DNA from: Acidobacteriota bacterium
Lineage (GTDB): Bacteria > Acidobacteriota > JAAYUB01
DNA length: 64,000 bases
Reading direction: 5' to 3'
Assembly: GCA_029565065.1 (NCBI GenBank)
Contig: JAKQOW010000024.1
Span: 1 to 64,000 of the forward strand
Shown: positions 1 to 10,167 of the stretch, piece by piece
Position numbering within the stretch: position 1 is the first letter of the stretch
Layout: each line of letters begins with the position of its first letter
Notes under the pieces: generated by a model
The model's input: only the letters and a program-made list of their open reading frames with translations
Told to the model about the DNA's origin: nothing
The model's database searches: none
Program-made: the position numbers and the translations under genes

Positions 1-356
1 TTCAACCCGCCGGTGCCCCGGCTGCCTGCGACCACTAGGTCGACGCCCCATTCGCCGGCGCACCGGGCGACTTCCTGGGACGCCCGCCGGCCGAACACGA
101 CGTGGGTGCGGACATCCGTGATCGCCGCTTTGAGCGGGGCCAGGTACCCCGCCATCTGCCCCTCCGCATACGCCGAAAACTCCGCTTTCAGCCGGGTGCA
201 CGCCTCGCTGTCCTCTTCGCTCCAGTCGCCCTCGCAGCAGACGTGCAGGATATCCAGAGCGGCGCCCTGCGCCCGCGCCAGCGACAGCGCATACAGGTAC
301 GCGGTCTGGGCGTGCCGGCTGAAGTCGGTGGCAAAGAGAATCCGCCCGATGGTCAT
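1..356 (-). CDS. Universal stress protein (UspA family), 3' end cut by the window edge
   Basis: Reading leftward from an ATG at 356, about 118 residues are visible. They begin MTIGRILFATDFSRHA, the usual first beta strand of UspA domains with the conserved Asp, and run into VVAGSRGTGG, the start of the G-x2-G nucleotide-binding loop. The rest of that loop lies outside the window. UspA proteins are small cytoplasmic nucleotide-binding proteins tied to stress and energy state; the role here is not known. It is transcribed away from the pyrophosphatase gene across a 107-base gap. The family call is good; the end is missing. Confidence 0.8.
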   Translation of the reverse strand, partial: MTIGRILFATDFSRHAQTAYLYALSLARAQGAALDILHVCCEGDWSEEDSEACTRLKAEFSAYAEGQMAGYLAPLKAAITDVRTHVVFGRRASQEVARCAGEWGVDLVVAGSRGTGGL

Positions 357-377
357 GTTGACACCCCCGGGTTGAGA

Positions 378-407
378 TTGCGATTGTTGATTTCATTTTA
401 CTATAAT
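378..407 (+). promoter_or_regulatory. Probable sigma70 promoter of ppa
   Basis: A perfect TATAAT lies at 402-407, with TTGCGA at 378-383 and an 18-base spacer. It sits 57 bases before the ppa ATG. The -10 is convincing, the -35 is partial. Confidence 0.5.
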
Positions 408-463
408 ACCCTCATCGCCGTGGCGACAAGAACCCGCTACCACCCGGCCGGACAGGAGCCTCC

Positions 464-1030
464 ATGAAGCATCCGTGGTTTGACGTCGGTGTCGGGGAAA
501 ACACACCCAAGGAATTCTTCGCGCTGATCGAGATTCCCAAGGGCTCCAAGAACAAGTACGAGATGGACAAGGCCACCGGCCTGCTGCGGGTGGACCGGGT
601 GCTGTACTCGGCGGTGCACTATCCGGCCAACTACGGCTTCATCCCCAAGTCATACTGCCTCGGCGACGACGACCCCCTCGACGTGCTCGTGCTGGGTCAG
701 GAGCCGGTGCACCCGCTCTCCCTCCTCTACGCCCGCGCCATCGGCGTGATGCAGATGGTGGACGACAAAGAGGAGGACGACAAAATCATCGCCATCCACG
801 CCAACGACCCGGAGTACATGCACTACCGGGACATCGCCGAGCTGCCCGACCACAAGCTGCAGGAGCTGCAGCGCTTCTTCGAGGACTACAAGGCGCTGGA
901 ACACCGCAAGGTCACGGTGGAGCGGTTCATGGGCCGCTTCGATGCCTACCGGATCATCCAGGACAGCCTGCGGGTGTTCGAACAAAAGGAAGCGGAGCTG
1001 CGGGCGCGCTACGGCTGGCCGGCACGGTAA
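464..1030 (+). CDS. ppa: Inorganic pyrophosphatase, family I
   Basis: This 188-residue cytoplasmic enzyme hydrolyses pyrophosphate to two phosphates and pulls biosynthetic reactions forward. It carries the family I signature [10 protein letters not shown] (about residues 66-75) with the Mg-binding aspartates, the N-terminal substrate stretch with E/K residues ([11 protein letters not shown]), and the NYGFIPKSY segment. Length is typical (E. coli 175). The ATG follows an AGGAG element in GACAGGAGCCTCC. It is a single-gene unit. The window also encodes a PPi-type phosphofructokinase, so pyrophosphate here is probably both a waste product and an energy source. Confidence 0.96.
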   Translation: MKHPWFDVGVGENTPKEFFALIEIPKGSKNKYEMDKATGLLRVDRVLYSAVHYPANYGFIPKSYCLGDDDPLDVLVLGQEPVHPLSLLYARAIGVMQMVDDKEEDDKIIAIHANDPEYMHYRDIAELPDHKLQELQRFFEDYKALEHRKVTVERFMGRFDAYRIIQDSLRVFEQKEAELRARYGWPAR

Positions 1031-1088
1031 TCATTCCCTCCCGTCAGCCACCCGGTCATCCGGAGGCGCAACCGGCGCCGCCACGGAC

Positions 1089-2708
1089 TCACGCACGGTT
1101 TTCCGGTCCGTCGTCGGCTCGCGGCAGGGTGAAGGTGAAGGTGGAGCCGACGGTCCACTGGCTCTCCACGCTCAACTGGCCACCCATGATCTCCACGAAC
1201 CGGCGCGCAATCGACAGGCCCAGCCCCGTCCCCGACTGGGTGTCGCCGGTCGGGTTTTCCAGTTGCACGAATTCGGTGAAGATCTTGGGCAGATCCTCCG
1301 GCTTGATCCCGATGCCCGTATCCCGAACCGAAACGCTGACGAACGCCGGGTTGTGCTTGGCCAGGCTCGCCGACACGGTGACCTGGCCCTTGCGGGTGAA
1401 CTTGATCCCGTTGCTGACCAGGTTGAGCAGCACCTGCTGAATCCGCCCGGCGTCCCCCAGGACGTCGGGCAGCGGCTCGTCGATGGTCAGGCCGAGCTCG
1501 ATCTGCTTGTTCTTCAGCAGACCCGCGCCGGTGTTGATGACCGTGTGCAGGATGGGCTTGAGGTTGACCCGCTCGACGATGAGCTCGTATTTCCCCGCCT
1601 CGATCTTGGAGATGTCGAGGATGTCGTTGATCAGTCCCAGAAGGTGGCGGGCGCTGTTGTAGATGGTGGTGATGTCGCGGCGCTCGTTTTCGTTGAGCGG
1701 GCCGTAGAGCTCCTGCAGCAGAACCCCGGAGAAGCCGATGATCGAGTTGAGCGGCGTCCGCAGCTCGTGGGACATGCTGGCGAGAAACGCGCTCTTGGCC
1801 CGGTCGGCGGCCTGCGCCTCTCGCACGGCGCCCTGCAGCAGCTCGTTCTTCTCGGCCAGCTCGCGCGTGCGCTCGCGCACCTTCTCCTCCATGTCCAGGT
1901 AGAGGCGGTGCAGCTCGCCGGCGTACTCGTCCTTCTCCTTGATGGTGGTGCGCAGATTCTGGATCATGGAATCAAACGTGCTGGCCAGGCCCGCCAGCTC
2001 GTCGCGGGTGCGCACGGGCGGCACCCGCACATCCAGGTTGCCGGCGCCCACCTGGCGGGCCGCCGCGGCGAGCTCCTTCACGGGACCGGTGATGCCCACG
2101 GCGAAGAAGAACGAGCCGAGGATGCCCAGGAGCACGAACAGCACGGCCGACTGGATCATGCGCGTGGTGACCTGGGCCAGGCTCCGCTCCATCTCCTGGT
2201 AGCCGAAGGTATACCGCAGTGTGTAGCTGTGCTTCCCCCACTCTTCCACGAAGGGGTAGATCACCTCGATGGCCTCGCCATCGGCGTGGACGACATGGTA
2301 ATCGACGCTCTTTTCGATTCCGCGAATCCGGCTCAGGATGTCCGGGTCGGTGATGACGCGGCCCGCCGGATTGTCGGGGGCGACGGACGTCTGCTGGATC
2401 TCCGCCGAGTCGAACAGGATCACCCCGTTGACGTCGATGAGCTCGATCTTGCGGACGTCCTGGCTCAGCACCAGGATATCCAGCAACAGCTCCTTGAACT
2501 TGATAAAGCCGCTGTGGAAGTAGTTGTTGAACGCCTCGACGAGCGGCCGCGACGAGAGCATGGTGTATGCGTCCACTTTTTCGCGGATCTGGTTCTCCAG
2601 AATCTGGCGCTGGATGCGGTAAAACTGGTAGGCGTTGAACGAGAAGATCAGGGTGATGAGCAGGCTCGTGACCAGGATCAGCTTCCAGCGCAGCGAGATG
2701 GAGATCAT
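1089..2708 (-). CDS. Membrane-bound sensor histidine kinase (HAMP-HisKA-HATPase)
   Basis: The 539-residue protein has TM1 at about 9-27, a roughly 155-residue periplasmic sensor region, TM2 at about 186-205, a HAMP domain at about 206-258, a coiled coil at about 260-310, a HisKA domain with SHELRTPLN (phospho-accepting His314), and a HATPase domain with the N box (LLNLVSNGIKF), DTGIGI and GTGLGLSI. All catalytic motifs are present. No response regulator is encoded nearby, so it is an orphan kinase here. It is the last gene of a three-gene operon and its ATG overlaps the stop of the upstream hydrolase gene (ATGA), so the two are translationally coupled. The signal is unknown. Confidence 0.93.
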   Translation of the reverse strand: MISISLRWKLILVTSLLITLIFSFNAYQFYRIQRQILENQIREKVDAYTMLSSRPLVEAFNNYFHSGFIKFKELLLDILVLSQDVRKIELIDVNGVILFDSAEIQQTSVAPDNPAGRVITDPDILSRIRGIEKSVDYHVVHADGEAIEVIYPFVEEWGKHSYTLRYTFGYQEMERSLAQVTTRMIQSAVLFVLLGILGSFFFAVGITGPVKELAAAARQVGAGNLDVRVPPVRTRDELAGLASTFDSMIQNLRTTIKEKDEYAGELHRLYLDMEEKVRERTRELAEKNELLQGAVREAQAADRAKSAFLASMSHELRTPLNSIIGFSGVLLQELYGPLNENERRDITTIYNSARHLLGLINDILDISKIEAGKYELIVERVNLKPILHTVINTGAGLLKNKQIELGLTIDEPLPDVLGDAGRIQQVLLNLVSNGIKFTRKGQVTVSASLAKHNPAFVSVSVRDTGIGIKPEDLPKIFTEFVQLENPTGDTQSGTGLGLSIARRFVEIMGGQLSVESQWTVGSTFTFTLPRADDGPENRA

Positions 2709-3559
2709 GGCGCCGCCCCCGATGGCGGCGGGGTGCCGCCGGCGCCCAGATGGGCCCGCACGAACCGCGCCACCGCCTCACGGTACGCGTCGCCGCCGAC
2801 CAGGAAGATGTTGTTGTGGTCCGCCTCCGGCACCGGAAAGAAATCCTTCGGCGGCGGCGCCAGGCGGAATAACGCCTGGCTCTGGTCGAGGGGCACGATC
2901 GTGTCCTGAGTGCCGTGGATGAACAGTTTGGGCAATTGACAGGCCCGGACATACGCCGACGTGTCCAGCTCCAGCGACGAGAAGAAAAAGAGCACCTGGA
3001 GCAGCGGATTTTCCGCCGCCATCGCCTGAGCGTTGAAGAACGGCGCCTCCAACACCAGGCAACCGGCTTTTTCCCGGCTGGCCAGATAGGCGGCCGGAAC
3101 GTTGCCGATGGAAAATCCCCACAGCACGAGCCGCTCCGGCTCCGGACAGAATTGCGCCCGCACGACCTCCAGTGCGGCCTCACCGTCCCGGTACAGACCC
3201 GCCTCGGTGGGCCGGCCTTCGCTCCGGCCGTAGCCCCGATAATCGGGCAGGAACCAACTCCAGCCCAGGGGCCGCATCCGCTGAACAAATTCCAAACAAT
3301 AGCCGATGTTGCCGCCGTTGCCATGGAAAAACAGCACCACCGGCGCTCCGGGCTCGCCGGCGAAAAACCAGCCGTGCAGCCGCACGCCGTCACGGGTGGT
3401 GAAATTCACATCCTGCGCCGGCAAGCTCAATTGGGCCGGGGTCAGCGGATACTCCTTGTAGGGGAAGAAGACGAAGCGGTTCTGCAGCAGCAGCACGATC
3501 ACCTTGACCAGCAGGAACAGCAGGGCCACGGTCATGCAGATGATGAGGATTTTTTTCAT
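2705..3559 (-). CDS. Membrane-anchored alpha/beta hydrolase
   Basis: The 284-residue protein starts with one membrane segment (about 4-26), followed by a serine hydrolase fold. The oxyanion/HG motif is FFHGNGGN (about 77-84), the nucleophile elbow is GFSIGN (Ser150), the probable acid is Asp219 in HGTQD, and the catalytic His is His248 in EADHNN. This pattern matches the YfhR/Bem46-like hydrolases, whose physiological substrates are mostly unknown. The stop overlaps the histidine kinase ATG and the start overlaps the Nudix stop, each as ATGA. The triad assignment is by position and not tested. Confidence 0.88.
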   Translation of the reverse strand: MKKILIICMTVALLFLLVKVIVLLLQNRFVFFPYKEYPLTPAQLSLPAQDVNFTTRDGVRLHGWFFAGEPGAPVVLFFHGNGGNIGYCLEFVQRMRPLGWSWFLPDYRGYGRSEGRPTEAGLYRDGEAALEVVRAQFCPEPERLVLWGFSIGNVPAAYLASREKAGCLVLEAPFFNAQAMAAENPLLQVLFFFSSLELDTSAYVRACQLPKLFIHGTQDTIVPLDQSQALFRLAPPPKDFFPVPEADHNNIFLVGGDAYREAVARFVRAHLGAGGTPPPSGAAP

Positions 3560-3999
3560 CGGACGAACTCTCGCATCCGGTTTCGATAGTGGGTGAGGAT
3601 CACGGCGTGGTCAAATGCCAGCGGGTCGGGCAGGTCGTCGAGGGCGTACACCGCAGCCGCCGCAGCATCGTCGCCGCCCTGCGGCTGGCCGTCGGCGTCG
3701 CCGACGAACACGACGCTGACGGTGTGGCCCCGCGGATCGCGCTGCGGATCTGAGTAGACGCCCAGCAGCCCGGCCAGCCGGACGCGGAGCCCGGTCTCTT
3801 CCGCTGCCTCGCGCACCGCCGCGCTCTCAACGGTTTCGCCCACGTCCACGAATCCGCCGGGCAGCGCCCAGCCGGGCGGCGGGTTGCGGCGGCGGATGAG
3901 CACGATCCGCCGGGGATCGCCCACCCGAATGACCAGGTCCACGGTCAGCAAGGGAGTCCGGATCGGCACGGCGGCGCTCCTGTGAATTCCATCCGGCAT
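3556..3999 (-). CDS. Nudix hydrolase
   Basis: A 147-residue cytoplasmic protein with a complete Nudix box at about 49-71 (G-x5-E-x7-REAAEETG-L), the Mg-binding motif used to hydrolyse nucleoside diphosphates linked to another group. The surrounding sequence, such as the preceding PPGWALPGG, resembles ADP-ribose pyrophosphatase or NADH pyrophosphatase-like members, but the substrate cannot be read from sequence. It is the first gene of the operon that continues into the hydrolase and kinase. Alternative substrates include oxidised nucleotides. Confidence 0.9.
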   Translation of the reverse strand: MPDGIHRSAAVPIRTPLLTVDLVIRVGDPRRIVLIRRRNPPPGWALPGGFVDVGETVESAAVREAAEETGLRVRLAGLLGVYSDPQRDPRGHTVSVVFVGDADGQPQGGDDAAAAAVYALDDLPDPLAFDHAVILTHYRNRMREFVR

Positions 4000-4037
4000 T
4001 GCCCGGCCGGCGTCGACGCAACTATTGCCTGAGGCTT

Positions 4038-4066
4038 AATATAGCGGAACCACCGGAGTCATGCAA
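4038..4066 (-). promoter_or_regulatory. Sigma70-type promoter of the Nudix-hydrolase-kinase operon
   Basis: On the minus strand TTGCAT (4066-4061) and TATATT (4043-4038) are separated by exactly 17 bases, 38 bases ahead of the Nudix ATG. Confidence 0.6.
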
Positions 4067-4137
4067 CGGCTACTTTCCCGGCTCGCCGCTTTCTGTTACA
4101 ATGCGTTCGCTCAACCTCAGACCCGGATGCCGACCCC

Positions 4138-4902
4138 ATGACCACGGACCGTTCCACCGACAAGTCCACCGTCTCAGTGGTGCTCCCTCTACTCGAATGC
4201 GAGGACACGGTGCTGAACCTGGTGGAGGAAGTCCACCAGCGCATCACGGTCAAGATACCCGGCGCCGAGATCGTCGCCGTAGACGCCGGCAGCCGCGACC
4301 ATACCTGGGGCATCCTGCGCGAGCTGACCACGGCGTATGACGAGCTGAAGATTTACCGCAGCAAGGACCCCATGCCGGTGGGCGGAGCCAGCCTGCGCGG
4401 TTTTCTGGAGGCGACGGGCAAGTTCGTCTTCCACCTGGAGCCCCATTGTCCCTGGCGGGTGGATCTGTTCTGGGACATGGCCCGCCTGCGCGCCAACGCG
4501 GGCCGCGGAGCGGTGTTCGCCGTGCGCGGACCGTCGCTGCGGGGCATGAAGGAAAAGGTGTCCGACCGGTTGTTCCGCGACGAAGCGCTGGACGGTCTGA
4601 CCGTCGACATCCCGGACACCGGCTTTCCGGCCCAGCTCTTCTCCAAGGCCGATTTCGACAAGATCCAGATCCTGATGCCTCCCGACCTGCTCGCCCCCGG
4701 GCTGACGCTTTTCCTGCTGTTCCGTTCCTTCAACCGCGAGGTGCACCTGATGAAGCCGGACGGTCTTCACGAACTGAAGCGCTCCCGGCGGGAACCGCCG
4801 CCCTGCTTCACCTCGCTGGCCGCATTCCGCGACAGCATCCACCAGATCAAGGAAGTCCGGCGCAACCTGGAGCGCATCCAGGGCCTGCTGGATCTGCGCT
4901 GA
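4138..4902 (+). CDS. Glycosyltransferase family 2-like protein lacking the DxD motif
   Basis: The 254-residue soluble protein begins like a GT-A glycosyltransferase: VSVVLPLLECEDTV (about 12-25) and EIVAVDAGSRDHT (about 44-56), matching the nucleotide-sugar fold of family 2 enzymes. Where family 2 members normally carry a DxD metal/sugar-nucleotide motif after the G(K)(F/Y)V strand, this protein reads HLEPHCPW (99-106), with no aspartate pair. It also lacks the membrane helices of dolichol-phosphate mannosyltransferase-like enzymes. It may be inactive, use a different metal ligand, or bind a ligand only. It stands alone between the Nudix operon and the BatD-like gene. A -10-like TACAAT lies at 4097-4102. 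Confidence 0.7.
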   Translation: MTTDRSTDKSTVSVVLPLLECEDTVLNLVEEVHQRITVKIPGAEIVAVDAGSRDHTWGILRELTTAYDELKIYRSKDPMPVGGASLRGFLEATGKFVFHLEPHCPWRVDLFWDMARLRANAGRGAVFAVRGPSLRGMKEKVSDRLFRDEALDGLTVDIPDTGFPAQLFSKADFDKIQILMPPDLLAPGLTLFLLFRSFNREVHLMKPDGLHELKRSRREPPPCFTSLAAFRDSIHQIKEVRRNLERIQGLLDLR

Positions 4903-5025
4903 GTCTCCCCGGCATTTCGCCGGCCGTCAGCTCGGCCGGGATAATGGCCGATCCCATTCCCGGCAGAAGGATGATACAATCCGCTCGAATGCCCCGGTGA
5001 TTCGCCGGGATCTGGCGGGGCGGAG

Positions 5026-6027
5026 ATGCGCACACCTTCCATTGTTTACCGACTCACTCAGCGGACGTTCAACCGGCTGCTGGTCCTCACGCTCGCCGGC
5101 GGCTTGGTGCTGGCGACACCGGCCGCATGGCTTCGGTCGCAGGATCCGGGCGCGCCCCGCGCCGTGGATGCGCGCGTGGCGGCCGCGGCTGGACCGCTGC
5201 TGATCGGGACGCCGTTTGTCGTGGAGATCCGGGTCCAGGCGCCGCCGGCCGGCCGGTGGGTGCTTCCCGAATGCCCGCGGCGTTACGGCGACTTCACGCT
5301 GCGGACCGTTCGCGTGGAATCATCCGGCCGGCCGGGTTATGACGTGATCCGACTGGAGCTGCAGGCGTTCAGAACCGGACGGATTCCGCTACCGGCCGTG
5401 CCGGTTGTCTGGCGCAGCCCATCCGGCGCCGAAATTCCGTTGACGTACCCACCCGGCGAGATCACCGTGGCCGGGCTGTTGCGGGGGGCGGGGCCCTTCG
5501 CCCCCCAGCCGCCCCGGGGCGGCCTGACGGCGCCCGCCGGCGGCTTCCCCGTCTGGTTGTGGATCCTGAGCGGAGCGGTCCTGATCGCTGCCGCCGCCGC
5601 GGGTTGGTGGCTCTGGCGACGAAGCCGGCTGCCGGCGCCGGATTTCGCCTCGCCGCGGGAAGTCAATCTGGCTTACTTCCGGGAGCGGCTGGACCGGGTG
5701 TGGGGCCAGCGCGCCGCCGCCCGTTCCCCCCAGGAGCTGTCGGGCCGGCTGGTGGATGTCTTTCGGGACTTCCTGGCGTGGCGGTTTCGCACCAACCTGC
5801 ACGCCCTGACCACAACCGAGCTCTGCTTGCGGCTCGCCGGCCCGGAGGCGGCCGGACCGGAGGGCATCGAGCCGATCCGGACCGTCCTGGCTGCCGCCGA
5901 CGAGTCACGTTTTTCCTTCACCGCGGCCGACGCCGACGCCCTCGTGGCCGCGTTCGTCGAGATCATGGAGCGACTGGGATCGCGTGATGCCCAACCTGCC
6001 GTCGACACTCAAATTCGCTCAGCCTGA
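5026..6027 (+). CDS. BatD/DUF4381-like membrane protein
   Basis: A 333-residue protein with an N-terminal signal or membrane segment (about 17-37), a beta-rich extracytoplasmic region (about 45-160) resembling the oxygen-tolerance BatD N-terminus, a central membrane helix (about 179-197), and a cytoplasmic helical tail (about 205-320) of the kind seen in DUF4381/BatD proteins. The following VWA gene overlaps its 3' end, the gene order expected of aerotolerance (Bat) loci. No MoxR-type ATPase or BatB/C gene is present. The family call rests on architecture and neighbour, so it is moderate. A TACAAT -10 lies at 4975-4980. Confidence 0.6.
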   Translation: MRTPSIVYRLTQRTFNRLLVLTLAGGLVLATPAAWLRSQDPGAPRAVDARVAAAAGPLLIGTPFVVEIRVQAPPAGRWVLPECPRRYGDFTLRTVRVESSGRPGYDVIRLELQAFRTGRIPLPAVPVVWRSPSGAEIPLTYPPGEITVAGLLRGAGPFAPQPPRGGLTAPAGGFPVWLWILSGAVLIAAAAAGWWLWRRSRLPAPDFASPREVNLAYFRERLDRVWGQRAAARSPQELSGRLVDVFRDFLAWRFRTNLHALTTTELCLRLAGPEAAGPEGIEPIRTVLAAADESRFSFTAADADALVAAFVEIMERLGSRDAQPAVDTQIRSA

Positions 6028-6997
6028 GGGGTGGCTTTGGGCCCTTGCGGCGCTGGCCGTGCTGGTGGTGGTACGCCTGCTCGTCTTCCGCCGGCGCCGC
6101 CCCGGCATCTATTTCCCGGGCGCGGAATGGCTGGCGGCGCACACCGGCCCGGCCCGCCTGCTGCCCCAGCTGGCCAACGGCCTGATCGCGCTGGCCGCGC
6201 TGGCGCTGCTCCTGGCCCTGGGCCGGCCCTACACGGAGACGATCCGCGAGGAGACGGCCGCCGAAGGCGTGGATATCGTCCTCGTGCTGGACATCTCCAC
6301 CTCCATGTCCGCGGAGGATTTCGAGCCCGACAACCGCCTGGCTTCGGCCAAGGCGGTCATCCGGGATTTCATCCGCCGCCGTCCCCACGACCGGCTGGCC
6401 CTCATCACGTTCGCCGCGGACGCCTATGTGGTCTGCCCCCTGACCGCCGATCACTATTCCCTGGAGACCCTGCTGGATTCGGTGGAGCTGATACCCTTCG
6501 ATGCCGACGGCACCGCCATCGGCATGGCGCTGGCCTCGGCGGTCAACCGGCTGCGGGACTCCCCGGCGCGGAGCCGCCTGGCCGTCCTCCTCACCGACGG
6601 CGCCAACAACCGCGGCGAAGTGTCGCCGCTCCAGGCGGCGGAGTTCTGCAAGCGGTTCAACGTCCGCGTGTACACGGCCGGGATCGGCACGGGCGCCGAG
6701 ACCCGCGTGATGGCGCGCGCCCCCGACGGTTCGCCCACCTGGATCCGGACGCGGGTGGACTTCGATCCCCAGGTGCTCACCGAGATCGCCCGCGCCACCG
6801 GCGGCCAGCCCTTCCTCGCATCCGACACGGCCGGTCTGGACCAGGTCTACCGCGAAATCGACCGGATGGAAAAGACCGTGCTCGAAAAACGGCGCCTTCC
6901 GGACCGTCGCGAATTGCTGCCGCTCTGCCTGTGGTTCGCCCTGGGCTGCGTGCTGGCGGCCGCGGCTATGTACAGCCTGGCGCCCGCCTGCATCTGA
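5987..6997 (+). CDS. von Willebrand factor A domain membrane protein (BatA-like)
   Basis: The 336-residue protein has two N-terminal membrane segments (about 15-34 and 58-79), a VWA domain (about 95-290) with an intact MIDAS metal site (DISTSMS from Asp102, then later Thr and LTDGANN), and a C-terminal helix (about 312-333). This is the BatA/BatB layout. It starts inside the end of the BatD-like gene (41-base overlap). ATG 5987 was chosen; GTG 5984 is directly before it and in frame. VWA proteins of this type act with a MoxR ATPase, which is not in the window. Confidence 0.85.
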   Translation: MPNLPSTLKFAQPEGWLWALAALAVLVVVRLLVFRRRRPGIYFPGAEWLAAHTGPARLLPQLANGLIALAALALLLALGRPYTETIREETAAEGVDIVLVLDISTSMSAEDFEPDNRLASAKAVIRDFIRRRPHDRLALITFAADAYVVCPLTADHYSLETLLDSVELIPFDADGTAIGMALASAVNRLRDSPARSRLAVLLTDGANNRGEVSPLQAAEFCKRFNVRVYTAGIGTGAETRVMARAPDGSPTWIRTRVDFDPQVLTEIARATGGQPFLASDTAGLDQVYREIDRMEKTVLEKRRLPDRRELLPLCLWFALGCVLAAAAMYSLAPACI

Positions 6998-7046
6998 TGT
7001 GCTGGCGTCGGCGACAGGGCGCAATTACCATAATAGTTAAATATTC

Positions 7047-7075
7047 TTCCAGGATCACACGACCTGCATTATAAT
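7047..7075 (+). promoter_or_regulatory. Probable promoter of the acyl-CoA mutase gene
   Basis: A perfect TATAAT at 7070-7075 lies in an AT-rich stretch; the hexamer 17 bases upstream (TTCCAG, 7047-7052) is a weak -35. A strong GGAGGAGTGACC ribosome binding site precedes the ATG at 7109. Confidence 0.45.
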
Positions 7076-7108
7076 TTCCTTTTGCCATCTCGCACGGAGG
7101 AGTGACCC

Positions 7109-8698
<1,590 letters not shown>

Positions 8699-8746
8699 CG
8701 GACGGCCGCCCGCACCCCGGACCGCCCGCCAGCCCATGGATTGCGA

Positions 8747-8778
8747 ACAGCCGGCCTTCGGGCCGGCTGTCCATTTTC
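8747..8778 (+). terminator. Rho-independent terminator after the mutase gene
   Basis: A perfect 10-bp stem (8747-8756 with 8761-8770) is closed by a TTCG tetraloop and followed by CCATTTTC. The U-tract is short. Confidence 0.7.
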
Positions 8779-8886
8779 AACCGACCTGATCCCGCTCCCG
8801 GACGCCGGTCCCACGGCGCGGCTTGCCCAAACATCCGGCCGACTCGCCCGTATGATTCATCATCATTCCAGTCATCGGGGGAGACC

Positions 8887-10107
8887 ATGCATGCTGATCC
8901 AAGTTTCCGTCCGCACATCCGGCGACGGGCGCCGGCGGTCGCGCTGGTGCTGCTGATCGTCGGCCTGGGTGTTTTCTGCACCGGAATCCAGGCCGTCGAG
9001 CCCGGGGAGCCTCTGACCATCGGCCGTTACGTCAAGTACTGGTCGAAGGCACTTGGCGAGGAGCGCACCCTCCTCATCACCACCCCCGCCGGTTATGAAC
9101 GCCTCGACCGGCGTCACCCCGTGGTCTACGTCCTTGATGGCGAGGGCAATCACATCCTGGCCGCCGCGGTGACCAATTTTCTGGCCCGCAACAACCAGAT
9201 GCCTCCGGCCATCGTGGTGAGCATCACCAACACAAACCGGACCCGCGATTTCACGCCCACCACAGCAGCCGACCGTCCCGGCTCCGGTGGCGGCGCCAAA
9301 TTCATGGAGTTTTTCAAGACCGAACTGGTCCCGTGGGTGGAGCAGAATTACCGGACGGAGCCGTACCGGATTCTCGTCGGCCACTCGCTGTGCGGCATGT
9401 ATGCGATCTGGACGATGCTCACCGAACCCGACCTGTTCCAGGGCCTGGTCGCCGTCAGCCCCTATGTCATGTGGGACAATGACTATGTGGTGCGTCTGGC
9501 GGCGGAGCGGCTGTCCGCCATGCCGGACACGCGCCGCAGTCTCTTCATCACCCTCGGGAACGAACCCGACTACAAGCCCGCCCTGGGCCGGTTCCTGAAA
9601 CTGATGAAGGAAAAGGCCCCGAAAAGTACGGCGTGCCGTTTTGTCCCGTTGGAAAACGAAACTCACGGCAGTGTCCTGCTGGAAAGCATCCACCGCGGGC
9701 TGGCGGCCATCTACTCCGGCTGGCAGCCTTCCGGCGACCTCCTCACTCTGGGTCTCAAGGGGCTGGAGGATCACTACCGCCAGCTCAGCCGGAAATACGG
9801 GTACACGATCGAGGTGCCCGAGGCCATGCTCAACCAGCTGGGGTATCTGTACCTGCAGCAGCGCAAGGACAGCGACGCGGCGATCACCGTGTTCCGGCGG
9901 AACGTGGAACTGTTCCCCAACTCGGCCAACGTGTACGATTCGCTGGGTGAAGCCCTGGAGCAGACGGGACAGCTGGAAGAGGCGGCAAGGGCCTACCGGG
10001 AGGCGGTGAGCCGGGCGGAGAAAAGTCCAGACGCCAACCTGAACATCTTCCGGCAGAACCTGGCCCGGGCCGAGGCGGCTTGTAAGGAAAAATCCAAAAC
10101 ACCCTGA
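8887..10107 (+). CDS. Secreted esterase (esterase D/IroE-type) with C-terminal TPR repeats
   Basis: The 406-residue protein has a signal peptide or anchor (about 16-36), an alpha/beta hydrolase domain of the putative esterase family (about 45-280) with YVLDGEGN, nucleophile GHSLCG (Ser167), and ETHGSV carrying the likely catalytic His, then a tail of about two TPR units (about 310-385: LGYLYLQQRKDSDAAITVF, YDSLGEALEQTGQLEEAARAY). The same hydrolase plus TPR layout is common in environmental bacteria; substrates range from S-formylglutathione to siderophore esters, so the function is open. The start at 8887 follows GGGGGAGACC. It stands alone behind a terminator. Confidence 0.85.
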   Translation: MHADPSFRPHIRRRAPAVALVLLIVGLGVFCTGIQAVEPGEPLTIGRYVKYWSKALGEERTLLITTPAGYERLDRRHPVVYVLDGEGNHILAAAVTNFLARNNQMPPAIVVSITNTNRTRDFTPTTAADRPGSGGGAKFMEFFKTELVPWVEQNYRTEPYRILVGHSLCGMYAIWTMLTEPDLFQGLVAVSPYVMWDNDYVVRLAAERLSAMPDTRRSLFITLGNEPDYKPALGRFLKLMKEKAPKSTACRFVPLENETHGSVLLESIHRGLAAIYSGWQPSGDLLTLGLKGLEDHYRQLSRKYGYTIEVPEAMLNQLGYLYLQQRKDSDAAITVFRRNVELFPNSANVYDSLGEALEQTGQLEEAARAYREAVSRAEKSPDANLNIFRQNLARAEAACKEKSKTP

Positions 10108-10167
10108 CGGATGCCGTGCGGCCGCCCGCAGCCGGCAGCCACGGCCTGAAGGCGGGTTGGGGATCCG

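Noticed and set aside
942-2909. A 655-codon open frame on the plus strand, antisense to the histidine kinase and hydrolase genes
   Set aside because: Its translation is low-complexity and matches no fold, while the opposite strand encodes complete kinase motifs. Long antisense frames are expected at this G+C content.
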